Program-made: the position numbers and the translations under genes
The notes under the pieces: model-generated
Database searches by the model: none
The model's input: the letters and a program-made list of their open reading frames with translations, nothing else
Told to the model about the DNA's origin: nothing
Shown: in pieces, positions 10,879 through 21,289 of the stretch
How the letters are laid out: each line of letters starts with the position of its first letter
Position numbering within the stretch: the stretch's first letter is position 1
From: Litsea cubeba
Taxonomy: Eukaryota; Streptophyta; Magnoliopsida; Laurales; Lauraceae
Length of the DNA stretch: 64,000 nucleotides
NCBI GenBank assembly: GCA_012931725.1
Contig: CM022948.1
Coordinates: forward strand, 95,143,769-95,207,768
Direction: 5' to 3'

Positions 10879-12004
10879 GATCATGTTACATGTTACATGG
10901 AAATGCTTCCTGCAATTTTCTGCAGACATATTATATCAATTAGGCTTCTCTGTCAATGTATTTGTATAGAGTCATGAGGATTGAAACAAATCCAGACGGT
11001 TCATGTGTTCTTTTGTTCTTAAATATAAACATTGGATAGATAAGATGGCTTCACATATTACATGCAAATGCATGCTGCAATTAATTGCAATATCAATGAG
11101 GCCTCTCATGCCACTTCATTTGAATAGAATGACAAGGTCAAATCAAAATAAATCCATGTCATTATATCCAAATATAATGATAGGCACCACTGGAAATATT
11201 GTCTAAATGTTTCACTGCAGGTTATTATGATTCTGGTCTTGTTTCTCCATTTCTTTTTTCCTATGATTATTTTGCAGGTTTGCTTGAAGATAAGAGTATT
11301 TTTCGGTCCCCACGTTTGGCATTCTAAACATGCATGAAATCTTTCTAACTTCAAATGAGTTGAATGTCCATTTAAACTAATAATAATAATAATAAAGTTC
11401 ACCGGACCTACAGCGCTGATGGTACCTACATCATCATACTATTTTGGGACCTTGTAGACTTTATTTCAAACGTTGGGTCAGGTCCACGCTAGTATAAATC
11501 AAATTGGATCCAAGTCCTCTATGGACCTGAGTCAATCCCATCTCTATCATTCCATCAGTTGGGCCCACCGCCCACATGTAAAGATCAGAGAGCCATCTCT
11601 ATAATTCCATTACAATAGGAGTTTACATCATAAATCCAAACCATTCAAGATCAGTGCACCCTTGTCATTCATATGGACAGATCTGCTATAGTGAGTGATG
11701 CTTCCCTTCACTCTAATTTCAGCTTACACCCACAAAAATCTGATAGTAACATAAGCCTTTATTGGCACTGGTAGGGATAAATGGGAGTAAAATATGATGT
11801 TCTGGAAGTTCAATTATGATAGAAACCGAGATACAAGTGAATAGAAGCAACCGCAGGCGTAGAGAGATTAGAGAATCTAATTAGAGAGGTTCTCTGCTGA
11901 ATGCCCTTCGTGTACATCTCATCAGAATATGAGCAAACCATTTCACGGTTTATCGAATGTAGTGGTTACGCACGACGATGGACTATTGAATCAGAGTGTG
12001 GACC
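10879..12004. other. Intergenic, no gene seen
   Basis: No coding exon or clear repeat recognised. Contains an (AAT)n run near 11380-11395 and GGGCCCACC-type low-complexity sentences typical of this window. The right part is the 3' flank of the RLPH2-like gene. Confidence 0.4.
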
Positions 12005-15000
12005 TTAATTGGTGTCTGTATCACGTATGATAGTCATTGAAGGAAGTTTGATAGCAGCTATTGGAAATTGCTCTAGTCCACCACTTTCATCAATAATTAG
12101 CCTCAAACCTTCAATGTGGAGCTTTCCATGGTGACCACTCAGCACTATTGTTGGCGTCTGTGACAGTTCCTGCGACAAAGAACACCGAGTATGAGAAACA
12201 TCAAGCAGTCAATGGATCACCATAACCCAGACCCAGCAAACCTAATTTAACTCTGATCTTGGTTTGGTGCACATGGAGATTGGTCTAGAAGTAGGGCATA
12301 ATACAGCATTTCTCTCAATAAAAATACTCTTAACCTCCTGAATTTAGGATGCAGACCTACAAGAAGAGCAAGAATGGACGAAAGAGGAGCTCCCCTTTTT
12401 GGCAGGAGAAACTTTCCCCACATCCATTGATAACCATCTCTTCTCACTCATCCATCTAAAAATTTGGGATTCACTTAATTCTTTTTAAAAAAGATATCCT
12501 ATAAGATACCCAATTTCAGAAACAATCTATACTTAGGCCAAAAGGGTCTGTCTCATCTGATCAGCAGCAGGACTTCACTTCAAATCAATGATCAATAGAA
12601 TTATGAGTTCCACCAGGTCATTGGAAGAATCAGTAGACTTGAAAATATTGGAACATGGTTGGAGCCCAGATTGGGTTCAGTTCTGATATACAGTTAATAA
12701 TCAGGCTTGATTTAGATCAACCAAGATCTAACACATAAGAAACCCTCTGTAAATACTTAAATGGAGACATGGACACCTGCATCGATCACGTCAAACATCG
12801 ACCCACAAAGAGCAGACCTAGTTTAGGTCCAACATAAGGTCTACCAGATTGGCATTGATCTGAAAGCCTGGGATCTGATTATAATCACTCAAATCAAGAT
12901 AAACTCTTTGATCCAAATCCAGCTAATTTACAGCCCCAAAGAAAAGCATTACAACCCATGTAATTATTTTCTGAAATTATCAGGCTTCAGAAAAGCACAT
13001 CATTAGCTGAAAAAAAGATCATAAGTGGCAAAATAGAAAACATGCAGATGCTAATTTGGCTTGGCCGTAGTTTTAAAATTCACTGAGTCAACTCTATGTA
13101 ATCCAGTTTCACTGAGAAACCTTTGCAAACTTACTTACAGAGAGTACACTCAACCAAAGAAAAGGAGTATTTTATTTTCATTTAGTTATGTGCTAGAGTA
13201 ACTCCGCCTATGTTGGGGTATCCTTGACATAGCCGGTCCCAAGCCCGGACAAAAGAGGAGGGTTGTGCATTAGGTAGCCGACAGCCAGCACAATACTCAG
13301 TCGGATTTTTTTATGGATTTGATACAAAATGAAACCACCTAGTGGGAAAAGGTTTGGTTTGGTTTGGTTTGGTTAGTTATGTGCTAGAGTGCATGATGGC
13401 ACATAGATATTTTTCTATCTATTCATAAGTCAAGTCATTACACTGTCTGGTGTGAAATGATAAAAAGGATTCTTTTTTTTTGTGGTTATTTTTGTTTAAC
13501 TTTCTGATGAAGGAAAAGATATACTTACCATCTTCTAATCTATAAAAAAAAAAAAAAAAAAACAAAATATAAAAAGGGTCTATGGAGAAGGAAACCTTTT
13601 TTTAGGAAAGTGAGTCGGATGGAAGCCCTATAATTTAGGAAGAAAAGAATTTTCAAAAGAAGAGGTAGATTAGAAAGGAGGGAGAATATTGTGCATAGGT
13701 TGGAAGGGCTAATGGATGAATATCCGTTCATAAAAATCCCTGACAATTCCTAATCATTTTCAATAATGAAGCACGGTTGGAAGGAGGGGTGGAATGCTCA
13801 GCCTTATTGTCCTGCATTTGTTTTAATCTTAAGCCTCTTACATCCAATAACAATTGCAGTCTAATTCTTACATTTAGAAACAAATAATTGCAACTCCTTA
13901 GAACCCTAACATAACACGAAATAAAATAAAAACCTTTGGGACTATGTTTATATCCAACTTTAGTGCAAAATTAGCTTGTGCAAATTTTCACTTGAAGTGA
14001 ATAAAGAGGGGCACCCATGTTGAATGTGTTTGGGTCCTTTGGGCCGTCTTTGGCAGGTCTTCAACTCATGGGTTGCATTAACTCTCGCTGAAAGTCTTAT
14101 AACAATAATAGAGGTGCTGTCTGATTGAGGGCAACCTTTCGACTTCACTACGAACTACTAATAACTTCAAGGTACAGGCTGATTCACTGGAAGAAATGGA
14201 GAATTTAGAAAGGATGTTGAATGGAAAGAAGAATTAGAACGGTATGAATTTAGAAAGATAAGAAAACAGAAAAGGTGAGATAAGAAGGTAAAAAAAACTT
14301 GGAAATAAAAAGAAATTAGAAAGAGGTAGAGGATTGGATGCTGTCCATGGACACACTAGGCTTGGACGCATATGGTAAGGCCCACAGACTTGGGGTCCAC
14401 ATCATGGTTGTTTCATGTGCTGCCCATCAGGTTAAGCTTGACTTTTTTAGGCTCTTTAAACCTTTTGGATTGGTCCAATGCAACTACAATTGCACAACTA
14501 GAGAGGTGATTGGATTACCCGTCCAACGGATCCCATTTAATGACATTTGTACACCATTTGATACATCAAAGATGGCCATTTAATAGAAACACAAAAACTA
14601 AACTCTAATAATGCCACCATCCATTTGAACATGGACATCCTTTGTTGCATCAAAGTCAAGGCGTTGACCTATTCCCCTTCCACTACCAATAGACACAAAA
14701 AGGAATCTGTAAAAAGGTATTGATTCTTCTATTATAGCTATTATATCCACCCTATTCAAGTCGCATACACATGCTGCCATAGAACAAAGCTAGATAAATA
14801 AACATCAAATCAATTGTTTTATTAGCAAATGTTTTAATTGCTTTAAGTTTTCTAGTATTTTCCCTGAATACTTAAGCTTTATTAATGATTTTTGAATGAT
14901 TTTGATGTGAATTTTCAAATCAAATCAATTTTGGTCACTGGTGACTGGTGAGTTACCCATAAAAATAGGATTAATATCTTGATTAGAAAATTCATAAAAA

Positions 15001-17405
15001 ATAAATCAAGGATTAATGTGAAAAAAGAATAAACAGGCTTACTTTCGGGATTTCCCAAACATCTTGCCTCCCACTGAGCATCTCCACCTTCGGCACACTT
15101 GTGTCCCGAGCCTTCAAAAGTTTCAACTGCTCCTCAACCTTCTTTGTTCTGTTCAAACCAGCATGAACAGCTACCAATTTACAGCACTGTCTTCCTTCTG
15201 AACTTTCTATCCAAACATTATCCTGTAGTAACCATTATGAAAACACCCACAGCTTCAGTTATCAACATTTCAAGTTTGGACAATGTTGAATGCAGCCCAA
15301 TCAAAATTTCATAGAAGAAATAAAATATCAATTTCACTGTGACCATGGCAGCAAATAAACTGAAAAATACATAACATCTTCTCTGAACAGCAGAGAATGG
15401 TGTCGACGTGACTTTGGGCGAGAAAGAGAAAGATAGTATAACCGCCTAATGTAATTGCCAATTTCTTATGTACTGAAACAGACCCTTGCTTTACAGAAAT
15501 TAGACCAGGTCAATGGAGGCTGAGTACAGAGGGGAATCCTTTGGGTAGTAAGTCAAGGCTGTCCAGAATTGAGGAACAATTAAAAATGATAAGATAAATA
15601 GGTCTTAGCTTTGTTGGGCCCGGGCAGTACAGGGAAATCAAATAAAGCAGAGGTTCAGCATTAAAGGAGGGAGTAAAAAAAGAAATGAAAAAATAATTCT
15701 GGTTGAGGCCTGTATTAACTGAAACAAATGATGGGGTCAAGGTTGCTCCACCACAGTGATTGATGAAAGAGATTAAGGAGATCTGAATGATGCGATCTCC
15801 TTTAGACATTTTTTTTCATAACATTTTGAGAAAATGGAATGAAGAGCGTGATTTGTTAGCTAAAGTGGGGCAGAACCATGGTGAGTTGTTGATAGGAAAT
15901 GCTTTTGCTTTTATAATTATGGTTTTGTTGCAGTCTATTGCCTCAAATAGACAACAATTTTTTTCATACTCTTCTTCAATACTTTAATGGAATTCTATTT
16001 TGTGGCTTCCAGGAAAAAAAAAATGAAAAGAAAAGAAAATCTCTGTGTTTGTTCGTTCTGGTATATTGCATTCAACAACAACCTCTTCGTGAACCCAAAC
16101 CAAGTTGGCAAGAAACTTCTTATGTTCGTCAGGAACAGCTTTGGCCAAATCTGCAAATGCAAATCGCACACAATTAACAACAATTAAGCAGTGTTACAAA
16201 CTTCCAATTATAAATTCTTCAATAGACGAAACTGGTTTTTATTGAGATTTCAATTTGTGTATAGCAATATACAGGCAGAATACAGAACTGTTTCAACTTT
16301 GAGGTCTTGCAGAGCATAACACCAAACAACTACATCGCAGAAAAATCTAAGTCATGAGTCAATGAGCAAACTGGTGAACTGAATAAATTCAATGAAACTT
16401 CAACAAATGATTCATCTCATAAAAAATCTAAACCGGAGAAGATACATACACAGAAGAATGTCACAATGCAATTTTTATAAACAAAACCATTTAAAAACAA
16501 TATTTTTTGATGTGTCCACAATGACCATCACATAAAGCATTCCAACAAATTTTTGCAAGAAGTCCCATTAGTGAAGCATAATAAGTAATGACGACACTAA
16601 CAATAACAAAACAAAAACCAAATTTGTAAATAACAAACAAACCCCATTTTGTCTAGAAGTTCCAGAAATATTAATGAAGCAAAAATCCCATCAAATGCAT
16701 CAAATTCCATTCCATATTCAATCATCCTGGAAAGCACCCAAACAAGGCATTTGATAACAATTCAACCATTAGCATTTTCACAAACACAAAAAGGACCCAA
16801 TTGGCAAATACCCAAGAGCGAATCAACCAAAGTCTCACCCCCACCTGCTGAGCCATGAGGAACACCATATGATTCAAACGTCGGCGCAGCATCGTAGATC
16901 GATCCCTTAAACTCCATCCCCTTCTGGACATTAAACCTTTCCTTAATGAACCCACCCCACCTCCTCCCCTGCACATGCATCCCCTCATACCCTTCCCCTT
17001 AAACCACCCCTCCCTCTCTTCATTCACCTCATACTCCGCCCACGTTGCGGAGAAGGGCAAACTGTCGGGCGGGGGCGGGAGGGCCCCCACGAACGCCGAA
17101 AAGGCGAAGTCGTGGTTCCCGCAGAGGAACACATGGGTCTGGTTGGGATACCGGGAGGGGAGGGAGATGAGGAAATCGATCACCTGGCGGGTCTGCGGCC
17201 CGCGGTCGCAGTAGTCGCCGAGGAAGATGATGAGGGCGGAGAGGAAGGAGGGAGGGTCTGTGGAGGATTGGAGGTGGGACCAGAGGTTTTGGAGCTTGGA
17301 GAAGTAGCCATGGATGTCACCTATGCAGATAACAAGCCTAGGGTTGGGATCTTGTTGTTGAGGTACAAGTTTTGGGCTTTCTTCTACCTCTCTTCTTTCT
17401 GCCAT
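12005..17405 (-). CDS. RLPH2: RLPH2-like phosphatase (calcineurin-like metallophosphoesterase), four exons
   Basis: Exons (minus): 17405-16845, 16150-16083, 15222-15043 and 12169-12005, all with GT-AG borders and matching phases; about 324 residues, the usual RLPH2 length. The PPP-type metal motifs are present: CIGDIHGYFSKL (GDxHG), FLGDYCDRGPQTR (GDxxDRG) and LCGNHDFAFS (GNHD) in exon 1, AVHAGL in exon 3 and SGHHGKLHIEGLRLIIDE in exon 4. Plant RLPH2 is a bacterial-like phosphatase of the PPP fold that acts on phosphotyrosine and dually phosphorylated MAPK-type substrates. Exon 1 needs one extra base in the C-runs at 16990-16998: GWFKGKG is in one frame, and EGMHVQGRRWGGFIKE ... GVPHGSA in the next. 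Exon 2 gives DLAKAVPDEHKKFLANLVWV. With no other damage, a base-calling error or a very young frameshift is likely. Intron 3 (2.9 kb) hosts a SINE. Confidence 0.9.
13200..13373 (+). mobile_element. SINE with an RTE-like 3' tail, 17-bp duplication
   Basis: A 174-bp unit with no coding capacity is flanked by a perfect 17-bp direct repeat, TAGTTATGTGCTAGAGT (13183-13199 and 13374-13390), the signature of LINE-mediated insertion. Its 3' end reads CACCTAGTGGGAAAAGG followed by (TTTGG)n. The same 3' end, with GGC for GGT, terminates the RTE-type LINE fragment at 26148-26746 (opposite strand). This fits a SINE mobilised through a borrowed LINE tail. It sits in RLPH2 intron 3 in antisense orientation to the gene. 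I could not identify clear A and B boxes in its head. Confidence 0.82.
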
Positions 17406-17737
17406 TGGATTGGTTTTTGTCAGGGAATATAGTGCAAAGCTCCTCGAACGGAGAAAATTTTATAAGTTAGTGCTTCTGGTACCATCTTTCGTATAACCAA
17501 AATGAACCAAATATATGACCCCTTAAATAGCACATGTCCACCAACTTTCGATAAGATTCAAATTTATTGGACCGTTGGATTGACTATATATCAATCCGAA
17601 TGGATTGTTGACCATTAAACTCTTGGGCCCAAATGGAGATGATAGAAATTATGGTTGGGATTGATTTTTTTTCCAAAGAGGAAGATCCTAGGGAGTCCTT
17701 GAAATATATATATATATATATATGAGAAATGATGATC
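17406..17737. repeat. Upstream region of RLPH2-like gene, with an interspersed repeat copy
   Basis: From about 17509 to 17704 the sequence (GACCCCTTAAATAGCACATG ... TTGGACCGTTGGAT ... GGGAGTCCTTGAAA) matches 54095-54285 at high similarity. It belongs to a GGACCGTTGGATC-containing repeat family seen at least five times in the window. A short (TA)n tract follows at 17704-17724. Confidence 0.65.
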
Positions 17738-17765
17738 AGTTCTCACGGTTCAAACCGTGAGAACT
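17738..17765. repeat. Perfect hairpin at the left border of a repeat unit
   Basis: Two 13-bp arms, AGTTCTCACGGTT and AACCGTGAGAACT, separated by two bases, form a near-perfect stem. A related hairpin (GTTCTCATGG ... CCATGAGAAC) lies at 19040-19064, on the other side of the hAT insertion. The two probably mark the borders of one unit that the hAT element interrupted. Confidence 0.7.
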
Positions 17766-17943
17766 AGGGGTGTTCACGGGTCGAAACCCGCGGGTTTCGG
17801 GTCAAACCCGATCCGACCCGTCTAAAATTTTGTGGGTGAAAACCCACCCGAACCCGACCCGTTTGTGTCACGGGTCAAACGGGTCACGGGTCAAACGGGT
17901 CACGGGTTCAACGGGTCACGGGTCGCGGGTCGGGTCGCGGGTC

Positions 17944-17998
<55 letters not shown>

Positions 17999-18754
17999 CA
18001 TGTAGAAGACCAAATTGTTTATGCAAACAACTTTCAGATAATTGTTAGAGAACTAAAAGTGATTAGATGTAATTATGTAAAATAAAAAGTGGTTGCGGTT
18101 GTTTGCTGGCCTTCTTTTGTACCATGGGTAGGGGTATACAAAAAAAATAGTTGCGGTTTGACTCGAAAATCACGTCCAATTTCAACTACGTAATCACTCT
18201 CATCTTGACCATTAATTCAATGGTCACCAATTAAATGATTAAATACAATCAACAAGATATTCAAGATTAACAAATCTAAACAAACTGATGTCTAATAGAT
18301 GTAATAACTAATAAGGCTTCAAAACGTACCGTGTTTTTCATGTGAGATCACCTTAATCTGTTGATAGGAATAAAATAAATGTTCCTCGCACTAAATATAT
18401 TATAGTATACATGGGCCTTGAGTTCATAGATATGAGACCAATATAATAACTCAAATATTTAGAAATTGGTCGGTGAACTACATCTAAGAGAAATTAAAAC
18501 CACATCTTGACAAATATCTCTTGGATTTTTATCCTTGGTCTTCTACCAAAAAAAAAAAAAAAAAAAAAAAAAAACGGGTTCACGGGTCACCCGCCAACCC
18601 GACCCGTGAGACCCGTTACCCGTACCAATGGTCACGGGTCGGGTCGGGTCGGGTCGAGCACACAAAATGTGTGTGGAGTGACCCACCCATTGACCCACGG
18701 GTCGGGTCGGGTTGACGGGTCGGGTCGGGTTACGGGTCATTTTGTACACCTCTA
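17765..18754. mobile_element. hAT element with CGGGTC subterminal arrays and long mirrored poly(T)/poly(A)
   Basis: The element begins TAGGGGTGTTCACGGGTC and ends TTGTACACCTCTA. It is bracketed by a perfect 8-bp repeat, GTGAGAAC (17757-17764 and 18755-18762). About 180 bp at each end are dense CGGGTC/GACCCG repeats in inverted orientation. Just inside them lie a T run (about 53, 17946-17998) and an A run (about 28, 18547-18574), and beyond these a further inverted GTAGAAGACCAA, so the inverted structure extends about 230 bp inward. The central part has no coding sequence. It inserted into the arm of the hairpin at 17738-17765. Confidence 0.9.
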
Positions 18755-18762
18755 GTGAGAAC

Positions 18763-19080
18763 TATGGGTGGAGCCCACCTATCACCCAATCCAAATCTTG
18801 CAATAGATAGGGACCCCCTTGATAGTCACACGCTCCAAGGTTTGGCACCAATGTGAATGAATTGGACCGTTGGATCAACTATATACCCATATGAATGAAC
18901 TAGGCTTGTCGGTCATGGATGAAGGGGTTAGGAGCATGGGATTGGGGCCAAACTTGATATTCATGGTGGTCCCATATAGATATTCCAATCCCCACCAGTC
19001 TCATCCCAAAATGAGACCCCCAATGGGCCCTACAAAAAAGTTCTCATGGTGACTCCATGAGAACAGTTCTCACTGGATCA
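18763..19080. repeat. Continuation of the hairpin-bounded repeat, ends in a hairpin
   Basis: Contains GGACCGTTGGATCAACTATA and a GATGAAGGGGTTAGGAGCAT block that recur, partly inverted, at 24955-25165, 53750-53950 and 54404-54610. It closes with the stem-loop at 19040-19064. No coding capacity. Confidence 0.65.
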
Positions 19081-19215
19081 AATAGGTTTTGGTTGCAGAG
19101 GAGAAGATTTGATGGGATGTCAGCTCTGGTTCTGATTCTCTCCTATTTCAGTGCAAATGGATTTAGATGCCAGTGGAGTGTTTCTTTAAAAATTAAAATG
19201 TCATTATTATATTTA

Positions 19216-19747
19216 GAGAAATTCTATTTGCGCCCTCATGATCTTAGCACACTCATTTTTTTTCAATAACATCTAAAACACCCTCATTTCCTCTCTTTTC
19301 TTCTCTTCCCACTTGCTGTGGCCGAATCCTGAAGGCTGCTCCATCACCAGTGACCATCTCTCCCTCCAGCAAACTCCCCTCTCTGTCCTTCCATCACCGG
19401 CGAGTTCTCTTCTCTTCTCTCTCCGGCGAGCTAAGCGGTTTCTTCTCCTCTTCTCCTATTCTCTTCTCTTCCCCTCCCACCTGCTGCGATTGAACCCTAA
19501 CGGCCGCTCCATCACTAGCGAGCTCCCCTCTCTGCCCCACCATCACTGGCGACCATCTTCTCCTCTTTCTTCGCGTGTATCGCTCACTGGTCGGGTGCAC
19601 GGAGTTTTAAAGCCGTGCACATAACGTTTCATACCCGTACACATGAGATATGCACGGAACTTATTGGTATTTTCGTCATGTGTAAGTTTTTTTTTTTTTT
19701 TAATGGTGAGTGTGCTCAGAAAAACCCATGTGTGTTCAGAATTTCTC
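19216..19747. mobile_element. MULE with a GC-rich interior (possible Pack-MULE)
   Basis: The ends are inverted (GAGAAATTCT ... AGAATTTCTC) over an imperfect TIR of about 45 bp that includes GCACACTCA. It is flanked by a perfect 9-bp direct repeat, TTATATTTA (19207-19215 and 19748-19756). The interior is C/T-rich with codon-like GC content. It contains a duplicated segment (CCTGCTGCGATTGAACCCTA and CTTGCTGTGGCCGAATCCTG, about 165 bp apart, each followed by a TCCATCACY block). This is unlike the AT-rich surroundings and resembles captured gene sequence, though I cannot name a source. Confidence 0.82.
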
Positions 19748-19756
19748 TTATATTTA

Positions 19757-21289
19757 CTTACATTTTCAAACTCCAATCGCCCAAAAAAAGAGCCTCAAAC
19801 GACTTCTTAAATTACCAAATTCAGATTGTGAGAAATCTACAAGACACCCACACAAATCCAATCACTTTATAAATACCTGCCCTTGGGCCCTTCTATTTAA
19901 TTTAGTTCTAATCCCCCAATTCAATACTGATCTGACCATAACCCAAAAGTAGGTTTAATTGAACTCTGAGGTCCTTAAAAGGGTTATGATTATTTGGTCA
20001 GACCGGTTTGGCATACCTTAATAACAGCCAACTCAGTGAACATCCCCTACTCTTGCACCTATGTGGATCCCACATGAGGTGGATGTTCATAAAATAGTGG
20101 GCCTTAATATATCGTACATACTAAAAATAGAGAGGGAGAAAAGAAGAAGAACTATGCATGTTTTACCCACTCCCACGGCTAAGATCTTGTGCCAATTTTA
20201 CAAAAGAGCTTTCCTGGCAGATGCCAGATGATGAGGGCCAGACATGGGACAACCGGGAATATGAGAATTCAGATCGATGACACATTTCTACTACACAATG
20301 ACCGTGGGCACGAAATGCCCCATCTAAGTTAGATTCCTTTCGATGCTCTACACCACCTGAGTTTGAAAGATCATGAATGACCCATCTAAAGAAATCAAGT
20401 AGAAGGGACGTTTGAATCTCCCCTTTTTCCCGCCACACATGAGAGGGACCATATTGATTATAAAGACCGTTGATCAGATAGGTCTAACCCAGGAAGGGAG
20501 ATGTTCCAAACCCATCTTGAATAGAATAGAAAGATGTATTTCTTTTCTCAGGGTTGCATATCATCAGATCACACCACCTTAACCTTTGCAAATTGCAATG
20601 TCTTTTAACATATAAAGTATAATCACAGTAGCTTGCCTTAATTAGATTGCTTTAGGCCCTTCTCGCGGGCCTTTTATTACCAGCCACCACATTAAACTTA
20701 GACAATCTTTTGAGGGTGATGCATTTTTAATCATTTCTTGGAATCTTAACGGTGCTATTGAGGAAAATTGGATGCTGTCTGTGATGACTCCACCAATGGT
20801 CAGGTCATGTGCAAATGGGCCTGTTGACGCTCTTGCAAAACTAGCTTCACCCACTTTCACTGTTTTCAATCATGCTTTGCCATGTCTTACAGGAACCTGG
20901 GAAGCATCATTGCAGTGCGTGGATTATTCCCAAACAAGTCATAACGATTCCAAGCAAGTGATTAAGCTGTCCAGAAAAATACAGCTATGAAAAGAATGCA
21001 GACACCCCAAAAATAAATTCAAAAAAGGGATATTAATCTTCCAATGCTGGAAATTTAGGTGCATCTCCAAATATGGACAACCGAGAAGCAGGCCGCGATA
21101 CTATTTCAGGTGAAAGTCCAACAAAATGCTCAAAGAGGAAAACTAGAGAACCTGTAATTAAATATCAGTTTCCTGAACTCACATTTAACTACCAAAATTA
21201 GAATCTTACATTTACATCATATAAGCTATCAACTACAATATAGATTTAAGGTAGAAAGAGAAACACCAACTCATTTACAATAGGCCCGG
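19757..21289. other. Intergenic, no gene seen; possible RNase H remnant
   Basis: Mostly unremarkable sequence between the MULE and the 3' end of the kinase gene. On the plus strand at 20735-20880 a conceptual reading includes ISWNLNGAIEENW and CANGPVDALAKLAS, the latter reminiscent of the VADALAK motif of LINE-type RNase H domains. The remnant is too short and degraded to assign with confidence. Confidence 0.35.

Noticed and set aside
19313..19624. 103-codon open frame in GC-rich sequence
   Set aside because: Lies in the MULE interior, low-complexity Ser/Pro/Leu translation; treated as possible captured fragment, not as a gene.
20160..20440. 91-codon minus-strand open frame
   Set aside because: No domain, no codon pattern or splice context that supports coding.
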